A stretch of 64,000 nucleotides of DNA, taken from NCBI GenBank assembly GCA_902761365.1, contig CACWJZ010000001.1, positions 118,877-182,876 on the forward strand, written 5' to 3'. The stretch is from an uncultured Eubacteriales bacterium (GTDB taxonomy: Bacteria > Bacillota > Clostridia > Christensenellales > CAG-138). The notes beneath the pieces are model-generated. The model worked only from the letters and a program-made list of their open reading frames with translations, had not been told where the DNA came from and ran no database searches. Positions 42,428 through 50,942 of the stretch are shown here, piece after piece; the stretch's first letter is position 1, and the number at the start of each line of letters is the position of its first letter. The translations under genes and the position numbers were made by a program.

Positions 42428-42611
42428 GGTTCTCGATCCTCCATTCACAATATTGATCAGACAGCCCAGCGGCCTCGATCACGTCCCACAGGGTGCAGAA
42501 CGTCCGGCGGGCCAGCTCGTGTTCATCGTCGGGGAAGATGCGCTTCTCGCGCTGCAGCGTTTCAAATGCCTCGAATGCCTTACGGAAAAGGACTTCTTGC
42601 AGATCGTTCAT
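42411..42611 (-). CDS. Accessory operon gene 4 (unknown)
   Basis: The 66-residue helical protein (LFRKAFEAFETLQREKRIFPDD) has AAAGGAGGCAACC directly upstream of ATG 42611. It overlaps gene 5. No family is recognised. Confidence 0.65.
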   Translation of the reverse strand: MNDLQEVLFRKAFEAFETLQREKRIFPDDEHELARRTFCTLWDVIEAAGLSDQYCEWRIENHGELL

Positions 42612-42623
42612 GGTTGCCTCCTT

Positions 42624-42893
42624 TCAAGATGCGACGTACACGGTGGTCCCGGTGGGAACGGCGTGGGCTGCCAGCAGCACCGCCGCCCTTTTCTTCGCCT
42701 CGCTCAGCGTCCACACGCCGGGAATCCAGAAGATCGTGTCCCTACGGGTGGGGGAGACCTGATCGATGAAGGTCTCAGGGGCGATCCCCTCCACCACGGC
42801 GTTCTTCAGGACGAAAGCCCAGTGGCCGGTTCCCCGGGGCGCTTTGCCGTGGGCCAGGACGTAGTCCCTGTTGCTGAATTCGTAACGGTTCAT
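42624..42893 (-). CDS. Accessory operon gene 3 (unknown)
   Basis: The 89-residue protein has a Gly/Trp-containing centre (GKAPRGTGHWAFVLKN) and a helical stretch (SEAKKRAAVLLAAHAVP). GTGGAGGGTTGAATC precedes the ATG. The fold is unknown. Its aromatic, Gly-rich core suggests a compact globular protein. Confidence 0.65.
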   Translation of the reverse strand: MNRYEFSNRDYVLAHGKAPRGTGHWAFVLKNAVVEGIAPETFIDQVSPTRRDTIFWIPGVWTLSEAKKRAAVLLAAHAVPTGTTVYVAS

Positions 42894-42896
42894 GAT

Positions 42897-43079
42897 TCAA
42901 CCCTCCACTTTGAAGGTCAGGCGGCCTTCGTTGTCCATTGAGAAATCCAACACGGTCAGATCGTCGAGCTCGTCGGGAATGTCCCGGACGCTGCCGGAAA
43001 AGATCGTCTGCCCGGCCTTCAGGAGATTCACGCGGGCGTTCCGGCTGATCAGCTGGTAGAAGTTTCGGAGCTTCATCAT
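42897..43079 (-). CDS. Accessory operon gene 2 (unknown)
   Basis: The 60-residue protein begins MMKLRNFYQLISRNARVNLL and ends in beta strands (DLTVLDFSMDNEGRLTFKVEG). The pattern, an N-terminal helix followed by short strands, is common in small phage proteins of gut Clostridia. It starts right after the stop of gene 1 with AAGGAGGACTGA upstream. Confidence 0.65.
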   Translation of the reverse strand: MMKLRNFYQLISRNARVNLLKAGQTIFSGSVRDIPDELDDLTVLDFSMDNEGRLTFKVEG

Positions 43080-43289
43080 TCAGTCCTCCTTGATGTTCAG
43101 GCCCATGAACCGGGAAGCCTCATTGATCAGCTCCAGCAGGTGGGCAGCCGATCCAACATCCGCCCAATTCACGTCGTCCGGGTCCTTACCAAAGAAGCAG
43201 TCAGCCCCATCCTTCAGGGCATCGATCTTCTGTTGAAGCTCCTCCATGAGCTCGGCATATTTGCAGGTCGCGTTCACGTTTTTCATCAT
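43080..43289 (-). CDS. Accessory operon gene 1 (unknown)
   Basis: The 69-residue acidic helical protein is the first gene after the minus-strand promoter, with GGAGGTGCTCA upstream of ATG 43289 and a leader of only about 20 bases. Features include CKYAELMEELQQKIDALKDG and a C-terminal LLELINEASRFMGL helix. No family is recognised. Confidence 0.65.
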   Translation of the reverse strand: MMKNVNATCKYAELMEELQQKIDALKDGADCFFGKDPDDVNWADVGSAAHLLELINEASRFMGLNIKED

Positions 43290-43314
43290 TGAGCACCTCC
43301 GTTTCATTGTCTGT

Positions 43315-43343
43315 ATTATACCACGGTATACCGTGGAAGTCAA
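43315..43343 (-). promoter_or_regulatory. Promoter of the minus-strand accessory operon
   Basis: On the minus strand, TTGACT (43343-43338) and TATAAT (43320-43315) are separated by 17 bases, close to the vegetative sigma consensus. The 16-bp operator fills almost the whole spacer, so a bound regulator would block RNA polymerase. Confidence 0.88.
43321..43336. promoter_or_regulatory. Operator 1: perfect 16-bp palindrome
   Basis: CCACGGTATACCGTGG is a perfect palindrome located between the -35 and -10 boxes of the leftward promoter. It is the natural binding site of a dimeric XRE-type repressor such as the one encoded at 43436. Confidence 0.88.
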
Positions 43344-43351
43344 GCTATTTT

Positions 43352-43367
43352 TCACGTTTTACCGTGG
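43352..43367. promoter_or_regulatory. Operator 2: degenerate copy
   Basis: TCACGTTTTACCGTGG matches operator 1 at 13 of 16 positions. The centres of the two operators are 31 bases apart, about three helical turns, which would favour cooperative binding on one DNA face. It lies just upstream of the rightward -35 box. Confidence 0.78.
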
Positions 43368-43376
43368 AATATTTTA

Positions 43377-43406
43377 TTGACAAAGGGGAGGCAGCGGCGT
43401 TATAAT
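43377..43406 (+). promoter_or_regulatory. Promoter of the XRE regulator gene
   Basis: TTGACA (43377-43382) and TATAAT (43401-43406) are perfect consensus boxes with an 18-base spacer. Transcription would start near 43413 and reach the regulator gene after a short leader. Confidence 0.9.
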
Positions 43407-43435
43407 CCGATCAGACAATCAAGAGGAGGCAGCGC

Positions 43436-43663
43436 ATGGCATACATGAAGAACACCGAAAACCTCGCGCCGGTTGACCGTATCCGAATGGAAAAGGGGAT
43501 CAGCAGATCTGAGCTTTCACGGCGCACCGGCGTCCCGGCCAGGACGCTGGAGGATTGGTCCGCAAGGAAGAACACGAACCCGAGCGCAAGGCACCTATAC
43601 GCCGTGGCCCAGGCGCTGGGCTGCCGGATGGAGGATCTGATCGAACCCGAGATGTGGAAGTAA
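43436..43663 (+). CDS. XRE-family helix-turn-helix regulator
   Basis: The 75-residue protein is a single XRE-type helix-turn-helix (VDRIRMEKGISRSELSRRTGVPARTLEDW) with a helical C-terminus and no cleavage or sensor domain. This is the size of Cro-like or small operon repressors. It is divergent from the accessory operon and the two operators lie between them, so it probably represses that operon and perhaps itself. AAGAGGAGGCAGCGC precedes the start. Confidence 0.88.
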   Translation: MAYMKNTENLAPVDRIRMEKGISRSELSRRTGVPARTLEDWSARKNTNPSARHLYAVAQALGCRMEDLIEPEMWK

Positions 43664-43678
43664 GGAAGAACACAAAAA

Positions 43679-43714
43679 GACCGCCCACGGAAAACCCGTA
43701 GGCGGTCAATTTTT
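43679..43714 (+). terminator. Intrinsic terminator after the regulator
   Basis: GACCGCC (43679-43685) pairs with GGCGGTC (43701-43707); within it ACGG pairs with CCGT around an AA(A)A loop. AATTTTTG follows. It ends the regulator transcript and separates the prophage from the tRNA gene. Confidence 0.85.
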
Positions 43715-43796
43715 GTCACCGCTTCCTCAGCGGCTGGACCAACACGAAACACTTACCGGTGAAATAGACCGTCAAGGTGTTCGCCTGGCACCCGAA

Positions 43797-43872
43797 TGGT
43801 GGAGCATAGGAGAGTCGAACTCCTGGCCTCCACAATGCCATTGTGGCGCGCTACCAACTGCGCTAATGCCCC
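43797..43872 (-). tRNA. tRNA-Ala (GGC)
   Basis: On the minus strand a 76-base cloverleaf runs from GGGGCAT to ATGCTCC-A-CCA, with TTCGACTC in the T arm. The anticodon stem CACAA/TTGTG encloses GGC. CCA is encoded. The 3' end faces the prophage, so it is the likely integration site. Confidence 0.97.
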
Positions 43873-43980
43873 TTGCAACTTTGCATATTATAACCGGTGT
43901 TCTCCGATTTGTAAAGAGGTATTTTTCACTTTTTTGAAGAATTTCATTGTAATAGATTTTTGAACAATCCACGTTTGCCT

Positions 43981-44008
43981 TTGCAGAAGTTGTCCTGTGT
44001 GCTATAAT
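43981..44008 (+). promoter_or_regulatory. Probable promoter of the penicillin-binding protein gene
   Basis: TTGCAG (43981-43986) and a perfect TATAAT (44003-44008) are 16 bases apart, upstream of GGAGAAAAGT and ATG 44025. The leader would be very short. The region between the tRNA and this promoter is AT-rich and shows no gene. Confidence 0.5.
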
Positions 44009-44024
44009 CATATTGGAGAAAAGT

Positions 44025-46730
44025 ATGGCCAAGCAGTATTCAAAACATAAAAAGAGAGGTCCTTCCACTCAACAGACCCTGTCCGGGGCCCATAGGAATG
44101 TTCCCAACGGCACGTTGACCCGGGATGAGCGCAAACGTCCCTTCCTGCTGGAGGTCCTTTTCAATGCCCTGAAACTACTGCTGTTTGCCCTGATCGTCAT
44201 GGGGTTTGGCGGTCTGGGCCTCATGTACGGGGTGGGGAAGGCCTATGTGGATTCCACACCTATGCTGGAGATCTCTCAGCTCACCCGAAGCGACCGAACC
44301 AGCTATCTGTACGATATGCATGGGAACGAGATCACCAATCTCACCTCCATGGAATATCGGGACTGGGCCGCACTCAACGAGATTCCCGACATCCTGAAGA
44401 ACGCTTTTGTGTCTATCGAGGATGTCCGCTTCTATAAGCACCAGGGCGTGGACTTCAAGCGTGTCTTTTCTGCCGCCCTTGAGATATTGGGTAACAGCAA
44501 TTCTTCTGGCGGCAGCACCATCACTCAGCAGCTAATTAAAAACAAGATCCTGGGCACTCAGCGCACCTACAAGCGTAAGATGCAGGAAGCGTATCTGGCG
44601 ATCCAGCTGGAAAAGGTTGTGGATAAGGACCAGATCCTGGAAGCGTATCTGAATGACATCTATCTCGGTGGTTCCAACTATGGGGTAAAGGCGGCGGCCA
44701 AAGATTACTTCGGCAAGGAGTTGTCCGAGCTGACCATTCGGGAATGCGCCCTTTTGGCGGGTCTGACGCAAAGCCCATATTATTATAACCCCCGGCAGAA
44801 CATGTACTATCGAGAGGGAAATCCTTATTTTAGGACTGTCAATCGAACGAACACGGTGCTGGAACGGATGTATCAGAACGGATACATCACCAAAGAACAG
44901 TATCAGACCGCTCTCGAGGAGCAGGAGAACATCCTATCTGTCAGCAAAAATTCCAAAATGTATGATATGGCCTATTTCGTTGAATATGCCATATCCGATG
45001 TGATCACCCACTGGATGTCAGTCGATGGCGTGCCGGACACCTCTGCCAACCGGACTTATTATGAAAATATGCTTCGGACCGGCGGATACAAGATCTACAC
45101 TACTGTTGATCCGAAGATACAGAACACAGTCCAGGAAACCTTGTCCACCTGGAACGGCTACCCTGAACTGGCCGACGGCAATGCCGCTGTATTGACGGAA
45201 GAGATCTCGGAGAACGTCACCATCCAGACCGTGGAACCTCAGGCGGCCGCTGTAGTCATCGACCAATCAACAGGCTATCTTAGGGCGATCATCGGCGGTC
45301 GGGACGAGCCTCAGATCCGTAAGGGACTGAATCGAGCGGCTCAAAGCTTTACTGAGGTGGGCTCCTGTATAAAGCCGCTGGCAGTCTATGGCCCGGCGCT
45401 CGATCGAGGCATGTCGCCCGCATCCGTGGTCATCAACGCTGAAGGCACCATTGCCGGCTGGGGCACGGAGAAGGGGTATCCCGGCGGCGGTCTTTCCTCC
45501 AGCCGCACCTATGGGTTCGTCACCATGCGTACCGGCCTGGCCCAGTCCCTGAATGTGGTGGCTGCCCGGGTCCTTATGGAGGATGTAGGCATCGCCACGG
45601 CCACAGAGTATATGGAGCGGTTGGGCATTCCGCCCGCCCAACTCAACCTGGACGGACCTGGCCTTGCTTTGGGCACCTCCGGCATCACGCCCATACAGAT
45701 GTGCGCCGCCTATGCAGCCATCGCCAACAACGGTTATTACTGGCAGCCCATCTCCTTCACGAAAGTGGAGGACGAGGACGGGCACGTGGTCTTGGACGCG
45801 GACCTGATCCGCAATCGGGCCACGAAGGTTTATAGCCAGACCAGTACCGCCTATCAGCTGGTGGACATGCTGACGGATGCCGTAAAAAGCGGCACCGGTA
45901 AGCAAGCACGCATGAACGGTTTCACGGTGGCTGGGAAGACGGGTACAAACTCCAAGTATTCCAGCGTCTATTTTGCCGGTATGACCTGTGACTATACAGC
46001 TGTGGTTTGGATCGGTCATGATCTGCCCAGCAACAAACTGAAGACCGGCTCCACCGGCGGCGATTATGCGGCGTCCCTGTGGAAAGCGTTCATGGAGAAG
46101 GTGATGGAGGATCACACAGATCAGCCCATCATCAACGAGAATACCACTATGCTGGGCATGGTCCAACGGACAGTCTGTCCCGTATCCGGGATGTTGGCGT
46201 CTCCAGGCTGCATCAAGTACCAAGGGAACGGCAAGAAGTTTAACCTGGTTACAGACTGGTTCGATTACGATTCCGTGCCCACGGATTACTGTGATATGCA
46301 CGTGACCGTCAGCATTTGCCGGGACAGCAATTGCCGAGCTGGAGCTTCCTGTGACCCCAAATCGGTGGAGGACGTGACCTATGTGCTGATCCGCCCGGAT
46401 TCCATGTTCTTCGACCTTTCAGATGAAGTCCTGACGAAGATATTCGGAAACACCTACCTGCGCACGGACAAATCGGCGGACGCCTTCATCAATAGCCTCC
46501 CGGTGTGCAACCTGTCTGAGAACCTTACCGCCGTCAAGAACAATCGCGACGCTCTGATCCGAGAGGTGACAACCTTCCTGTCGGATACACCAGAACTTCC
46601 CGAAGAGGTGCGTAACCGGCTTGCAGACCTGATTGGACGGGCCGCTTCAGCCAATACTCTCTCAGACATTGAAGAAGCTGTCACAGCTCTGCGGCAGGCC
46701 TATGACCGCGTCCGCAACTTCGGCTATTGA
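44025..46730 (+). CDS. Class A penicillin-binding protein (PBP1A-type)
   Basis: The 901-residue protein has a short basic cytoplasmic start, one membrane helix (LLLFALIVMGFGGLGLMYGV, about 48-67), a glycosyltransferase domain (EDVRFYKHQGVDF, GGSTITQQLIKN) and a transpeptidase with SCIK (Ser447), SLN (AQSLNVVAAR) and KTGT (Lys638). A C-terminal extension of about 170 residues follows, with four Cys in a short stretch (SICRDSNCRAGASC). It polymerises and crosslinks peptidoglycan. ATG 44025 is supported by GGAGAAAAGT; TTG 44013 is less likely. It is the first chromosomal protein gene after the prophage. Confidence 0.95.
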   Translation: MAKQYSKHKKRGPSTQQTLSGAHRNVPNGTLTRDERKRPFLLEVLFNALKLLLFALIVMGFGGLGLMYGVGKAYVDSTPMLEISQLTRSDRTSYLYDMHGNEITNLTSMEYRDWAALNEIPDILKNAFVSIEDVRFYKHQGVDFKRVFSAALEILGNSNSSGGSTITQQLIKNKILGTQRTYKRKMQEAYLAIQLEKVVDKDQILEAYLNDIYLGGSNYGVKAAAKDYFGKELSELTIRECALLAGLTQSPYYYNPRQNMYYREGNPYFRTVNRTNTVLERMYQNGYITKEQYQTALEEQENILSVSKNSKMYDMAYFVEYAISDVITHWMSVDGVPDTSANRTYYENMLRTGGYKIYTTVDPKIQNTVQETLSTWNGYPELADGNAAVLTEEISENVTIQTVEPQAAAVVIDQSTGYLRAIIGGRDEPQIRKGLNRAAQSFTEVGSCIKPLAVYGPALDRGMSPASVVINAEGTIAGWGTEKGYPGGGLSSSRTYGFVTMRTGLAQSLNVVAARVLMEDVGIATATEYMERLGIPPAQLNLDGPGLALGTSGITPIQMCAAYAAIANNGYYWQPISFTKVEDEDGHVVLDADLIRNRATKVYSQTSTAYQLVDMLTDAVKSGTGKQARMNGFTVAGKTGTNSKYSSVYFAGMTCDYTAVVWIGHDLPSNKLKTGSTGGDYAASLWKAFMEKVMEDHTDQPIINENTTMLGMVQRTVCPVSGMLASPGCIKYQGNGKKFNLVTDWFDYDSVPTDYCDMHVTVSICRDSNCRAGASCDPKSVEDVTYVLIRPDSMFFDLSDEVLTKIFGNTYLRTDKSADAFINSLPVCNLSENLTAVKNNRDALIREVTTFLSDTPELPEEVRNRLADLIGRAASANTLSDIEEAVTALRQAYDRVRNFGY

Positions 46731-46795
46731 ATTGTGGCGAGGATGCGAACGGTTTGCGTAAAAAACCTACTCCTTCTTCCCATTTTTGAAAAATA

Positions 46796-46804
46796 TGATA
46801 TAAT
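46796..46804 (+). promoter_or_regulatory. Extended -10 promoter of the two-component operon
   Basis: TGATATAAT (46796-46804) is an extended -10 element with a perfect TATAAT, 29 bases before the response regulator gene; no good -35 box is visible. AAGGAGG lies between it and ATG 46834. Confidence 0.6.
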
Positions 46805-46833
46805 GTGTTGAAATCGCGCAAGGAGGCATCTTT

Positions 46834-47523
46834 ATGGATACCAAAATTCTGATCGCAGACGACGATCCCATCGTACATGAGTCGTTGAAGATATATCTCG
46901 AAGCCGAGGGATTCAAGACGGTGGACTGCTATGATGGCATTTCGGCCATCGCTGCGGCGGACAGCACCGTTTCCCTTTGCGTGCTGGACATCATGATGCC
47001 TGGCAAGTCCGGCATCGACGTCTGCCGGGAGATCCGCAAGACAAGCCAGGTCCCCATCGTCATGCTCACCGCCAAGGGTGAGGAAGTGGACAAGATCGTG
47101 GGTCTTGAGCTGGGAGCGGATGACTATATCGTCAAGCCCTTCAGCCCCCGTGAGGTAGTGGCCCGGATCAAGGCCATCCTGCGTCGGACGGAAAACCATG
47201 CGGCGGGGGAGGACTCCGGCAAGAATGTGATCCAGCATAACGGCCTTTCCATCGATCTCAACAGCTATACGGTGCTGCTCAGGGGCGAGCCGGTCATCTG
47301 CACCCCCAAGGAGATCGAGATTCTGTTCCTGCTGGCCTCCAATCCCGGCCATGTGTTCACACGGGACACTCTGCTCTCCAAGGTATGGGGCTATGACTTT
47401 GCCGGAGAGACCCGAACGGTAGACACCCATATCAAGCGGCTCAGGGCCAAGCTGGATTCCACCGGCCTGGGGTGGAGCATCAAGACCATTTACGGAGTCG
47501 GGTATAAATTCGAGTTGGAATAA
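46834..47523 (+). CDS. OmpR/PhoB-family response regulator
   Basis: The 229-residue protein has a receiver domain with acidic pocket Asp9-Asp11, phospho-acceptor Asp52 (LDIMMPG), and VKPFSPRE, followed by a winged-helix DNA-binding domain (ETRTVDTHIKRLRAKL, YGVGYKFE). It is co-transcribed with the histidine kinase seven bases downstream. Possible regulons include envelope or phosphate stress genes; the sequence does not decide which. Confidence 0.95.
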   Translation: MDTKILIADDDPIVHESLKIYLEAEGFKTVDCYDGISAIAAADSTVSLCVLDIMMPGKSGIDVCREIRKTSQVPIVMLTAKGEEVDKIVGLELGADDYIVKPFSPREVVARIKAILRRTENHAAGEDSGKNVIQHNGLSIDLNSYTVLLRGEPVICTPKEIEILFLLASNPGHVFTRDTLLSKVWGYDFAGETRTVDTHIKRLRAKLDSTGLGWSIKTIYGVGYKFELE

Positions 47524-47529
47524 TCGATA

Positions 47530-49467
47530 ATGAAAGGCGTCCTGTTCCGCAGAACTCTCGCATTATTTATTCTGGTGTTGCTCCTGGCGGATATTGCTAT
47601 CCTGGGGGCCTACTCCTATTTTGGCCGAAAAACCTATATCGGACTGGAGCTGGACTCCCTGGACTCTGTCATGAACTCCGCCAGAGGCATCTATGAGGTC
47701 CGGGACGACATGTTCTCCAGCCGCAACTCCTTCCCAAAATCTCTGGGCTTTTTGAGCAGTACAGCGGATGTGAAGTACTATTACTTCTATTATGCCAACG
47801 GGGGCATCGAAGCCGTCACCAATATTGCCGAATACAGTAACTCCTATATCCAAAGCGTACAATATGACATCCTAGAGGGCCGTGAAATCCGCAAGAAGGA
47901 CCTGCAGCTCACCAATCATATCAATGCTATCGCCGTGGGAGAGCCCCTGTACGGCAGCGACGGCATCGTCGAAGGCGGGCTCATCTTTGTGCGGGAGATC
48001 CAGCACATCGACATCGCCTTCGGCAAGCTGAACTCCGCCCTGCGTCTGTTGGGCATCGCCATCGTGCCGGTGCTGCTCATCATCGCCCTGGCCAGCATCC
48101 GCGAGATCAACAAGCCCATCAGCGAGATGACCAAGGTGGCCATTGAACTCACTAACGGCAACTACAGCGTCCGCGCCAACGAGAACGTCCACGGGGAGAT
48201 CGGCATCTTTGCCCGGGCCATGAACCGCATGAGCGACACCATCTCCCAGACCATCTATCAGCTGGACAGCGAAAAGCGGCAGCTCTGGTACATCCTTTCC
48301 AGCTTCACCGATGGCGTGGCCGCCCTGGACAATACCGGCAACCTGACCCACTACAACCCGGCCCTTATGAAGATGTTCGGGGCGGTGGACGTGAAGACGC
48401 CCCACGACCTAATCCCCGATACGGAGATATGGGAGGCTTTCCGCCGGGTCTCGGAGACGCGGGAGCCCAACACCCTTCGGTACACCCTGCCGGGAGAGAA
48501 ATACCTGTGGATCTCCATCGTGCCGGTGATGGGAGAGAACGACACCTGCACGGGCGTGGTTGGCCTTTTCAAGGACGTGACGGAGATCGAAAACCTGGAG
48601 AAGATGCGCCGAGACTATATCGCCAACATCTCCCATGAGCTGCGCACGCCGCTGACAGCCATCCGCGGGCTCCTGGAACCCCTTTCGGACGGCATGATCA
48701 AGGACGATGCCGTCAAGATGCGCTACTACGGCATCATGCTCCACGAGGTGGAGCGGCTTTCCCGCCTCATCACCGACATGCTCCAGCTGTCCCGGCTCCA
48801 GTCCGGCACGGAATACATGGAAAAATCCACCTTCAGTCTGGCTGAGCTCATCGACGACGTGTATCAGAGCTACCGTCAGAACGCCCAGCAAAAGGGCATC
48901 CAGCTGGAACTGGATATGGAGGAGGATCTTCCTGACGTGATCTCCGATCCGGATCGGATCGAGCAGGTTCTGGTGATCCTCCTGGACAACGCCATGCGCT
49001 ACGCCGGTGAGGGGGGCACCATCCGCATCGGCGCCCGACAGGACGCCAACGACATCTATGTTTCCGTGTGGGACTCCGGCTGCGGCATCTCCCCGGAGGA
49101 CATGGTCCACGTCTTTGAACGATTCTATAAGACGGACAAATCCCGCAAGGAAGGCGGCACCGGCCTGGGCCTTTCCATCGCCAAGCAGATCATGGAAAAG
49201 CTGGACGAGCAGATCACCGTGCAGAGCGAGGTGGGCCAGTGGACCTGCTTCACCTTCACCGTGAAGAAGTATGTGTCGAACGCCATCGCCCTTGGTCCCG
49301 TGGACACCGCAGCCATCGTGTATACCGACCTGGCGAACGATCAGCCTGCCGAGGCAGCGGGGGAGAAGGACACTCTGGATGCTCCCTTCGAGGTCCTGAA
49401 GCAGGATAAAAAGCCCGATAAGCCGTGGTTCAAGGATAGAGTCATTAAGAAGAAAGAATCGAAATAG
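47530..49467 (+). CDS. Membrane sensor histidine kinase (PhoR/WalK-like layout)
   Basis: The 645-residue protein contains an N-terminal membrane helix, an extracellular domain of about 140 residues, a second helix (LLGIAIVPVLLIIALASI), HAMP, a PAS domain, a HisKA domain with NISHELRTPL (His369) and an HATPase domain with NAMRYA and GTGLGLSIA. The C-terminal 60 residues are a disordered tail. The layout is that of PhoR or WalK-type kinases. The proximity to a PBP and a SPOR protein gene hints at cell-wall sensing. Confidence 0.95.
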   Translation: MKGVLFRRTLALFILVLLLADIAILGAYSYFGRKTYIGLELDSLDSVMNSARGIYEVRDDMFSSRNSFPKSLGFLSSTADVKYYYFYYANGGIEAVTNIAEYSNSYIQSVQYDILEGREIRKKDLQLTNHINAIAVGEPLYGSDGIVEGGLIFVREIQHIDIAFGKLNSALRLLGIAIVPVLLIIALASIREINKPISEMTKVAIELTNGNYSVRANENVHGEIGIFARAMNRMSDTISQTIYQLDSEKRQLWYILSSFTDGVAALDNTGNLTHYNPALMKMFGAVDVKTPHDLIPDTEIWEAFRRVSETREPNTLRYTLPGEKYLWISIVPVMGENDTCTGVVGLFKDVTEIENLEKMRRDYIANISHELRTPLTAIRGLLEPLSDGMIKDDAVKMRYYGIMLHEVERLSRLITDMLQLSRLQSGTEYMEKSTFSLAELIDDVYQSYRQNAQQKGIQLELDMEEDLPDVISDPDRIEQVLVILLDNAMRYAGEGGTIRIGARQDANDIYVSVWDSGCGISPEDMVHVFERFYKTDKSRKEGGTGLGLSIAKQIMEKLDEQITVQSEVGQWTCFTFTVKKYVSNAIALGPVDTAAIVYTDLANDQPAEAAGEKDTLDAPFEVLKQDKKPDKPWFKDRVIKKKESK

Positions 49468-49545
49468 GGGCCGTTTTGCGGGCCGTTCTGAAGTATGACC
49501 TTCCATGCATATCCTTTCACAAAGGATAATGGGAGGTCAATGTAT

Positions 49546-50451
49546 ATGTCACGATCCTATGAGAGCCGCTATGCCCACCAGCATCGGGGGGCGGAGAAGG
49601 GGTATTCGGGAAAATCGCTGGTGTTCATCCTGCTCTGCTGCGCGCTGACGGTATTCCTGCTCAGCACGTCCTATCTGGGGGATAAGCTGGTGGATCAGTA
49701 TATCACGCCGGTTTTTGCCAAGATCATGGGCAAAGGCGTGACGCCGGAGCCCTCTGAGCTGCCCGTCATGGCCCAGGCCCGTGAAGAACCCACCATGACC
49801 GCCGCGCCTGCCACGGAAAAGTTCGTCTTCGAGCTGCCGGAGACCTCCTGGTATCTGCTGCAGATGGGCGCCTACGCGGACCCGGAGGAGGCGCACGCCC
49901 AAGCTCTTTCCATCCAACGCATGGGGGCGGGCGGCTATATCTATGAGGACGAGCAGGGGTTCAGCCGAGTCTTTGCCGCCGCCTACCGGGATCAGGAGAG
50001 CCTGCTGCAGGTCCAGCAGCAGGTCCGCAGCAGCGGCTATGAGAACACGGCCTATTCCATCCATCCCGACGGGATCCAGGTGACCCTGTCCGGCCAAAGT
50101 GCAGATGCACAACGGCTCAAGGCCGCCATGGAAACCATCCAGAGCGTGCCCGTCTCCCTGACGGATTTTGCCCTGAAATACGATGAAAAAGGCCTGACGC
50201 CCGCCCATGCCATCCAGTTTATGAACGAGCTGTCCGTTTCCCTGTCCGCAGCCCGTCAGAGTTTTCAAGGTTTGCGGGACACAGCGCCTATGGCGCAATT
50301 AGACGTATATGCGGCCTGGATCATGGACAGCATATCGACATTCCTGGCAAAGAGTGATACAATGAATACGGTCGAATGCGGAGCAGCTGTGAAGCACTTT
50401 CAAATCGAATCCATAATAAAATATAATATATTAGTTAAGGATATAGAATAG
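49546..50451 (+). CDS. SPOR-domain membrane protein
   Basis: The 301-residue protein has a basic cytoplasmic start, one membrane helix (SLVFILLCCALTVFLLSTSYL), a linker and a SPOR-type domain (ETSWYLLQMGAYADPEEAHAQALSIQRMGAGGYIYED). SPOR domains bind denuded septal peptidoglycan. The rest is helical. ATG 49546 is nine bases from GGGAGG; ATG 49540 is an alternative. It may take part in division or sporulation-type wall remodelling. Confidence 0.85.
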   Translation: MSRSYESRYAHQHRGAEKGYSGKSLVFILLCCALTVFLLSTSYLGDKLVDQYITPVFAKIMGKGVTPEPSELPVMAQAREEPTMTAAPATEKFVFELPETSWYLLQMGAYADPEEAHAQALSIQRMGAGGYIYEDEQGFSRVFAAAYRDQESLLQVQQQVRSSGYENTAYSIHPDGIQVTLSGQSADAQRLKAAMETIQSVPVSLTDFALKYDEKGLTPAHAIQFMNELSVSLSAARQSFQGLRDTAPMAQLDVYAAWIMDSISTFLAKSDTMNTVECGAAVKHFQIESIIKYNILVKDIE

Positions 50452-50458
50452 ATAATAT

Positions 50459-50914
50459 ATGAAAAAGCAGGTGACCATCTATACGGACGGCGCATGCTCC
50501 GGCAATCCGGGACCGGGTGGCTGGGGCTGCGTGTTGATGTACCGGCAGCACCGGAGGGAAAGCTCCGGCGGCGCGGAGAACACGACCAACAACCGCATGG
50601 AGATCACGGCGGCGTTGGAAGCGCTCAAGCTCCTGAAGGAGCCGTGCGAAGTGGACCTGTATACGGACAGCGCGTACCTGTGTAACGCCTTGGAAAAAAA
50701 CTGGCTGGAGACTTGGTCACACAACGGTTGGAAAACGGCGTCAAAAGCGAACGTGGAGAATCAGGATCTGTGGAAAGAGTTATTGTTGTTGCTGCAGTGC
50801 CATGACGTGAAGTTCCACAAGGTCAAAGGTCACGCCGACAACGAGTTCAACAATCGCTGCGACAAGCTGGCCCGAGAAGCCACGCAGAAGGTCATTTCGG
50901 CTCAAAAGAGCTAA
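50459..50914 (+). CDS. rnhA: Ribonuclease HI
   Basis: The 151-residue protein has all catalytic residues of RNase HI: Asp10 (YTDGACSGNPGPGGWG), Glu48 (NNRMEI), Asp70 (YTDSAYL), His125 (KGHADNEFNN) and Asp135. It removes RNA from RNA-DNA hybrids. It follows the SPOR gene after seven bases, in a region with no clear Shine-Dalgarno. Confidence 0.96.
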   Translation: MKKQVTIYTDGACSGNPGPGGWGCVLMYRQHRRESSGGAENTTNNRMEITAALEALKLLKEPCEVDLYTDSAYLCNALEKNWLETWSHNGWKTASKANVENQDLWKELLLLLQCHDVKFHKVKGHADNEFNNRCDKLAREATQKVISAQKS

Positions 50915-50942
50915 AATGGCCCTAATCTGTTATTTTTCTGTG

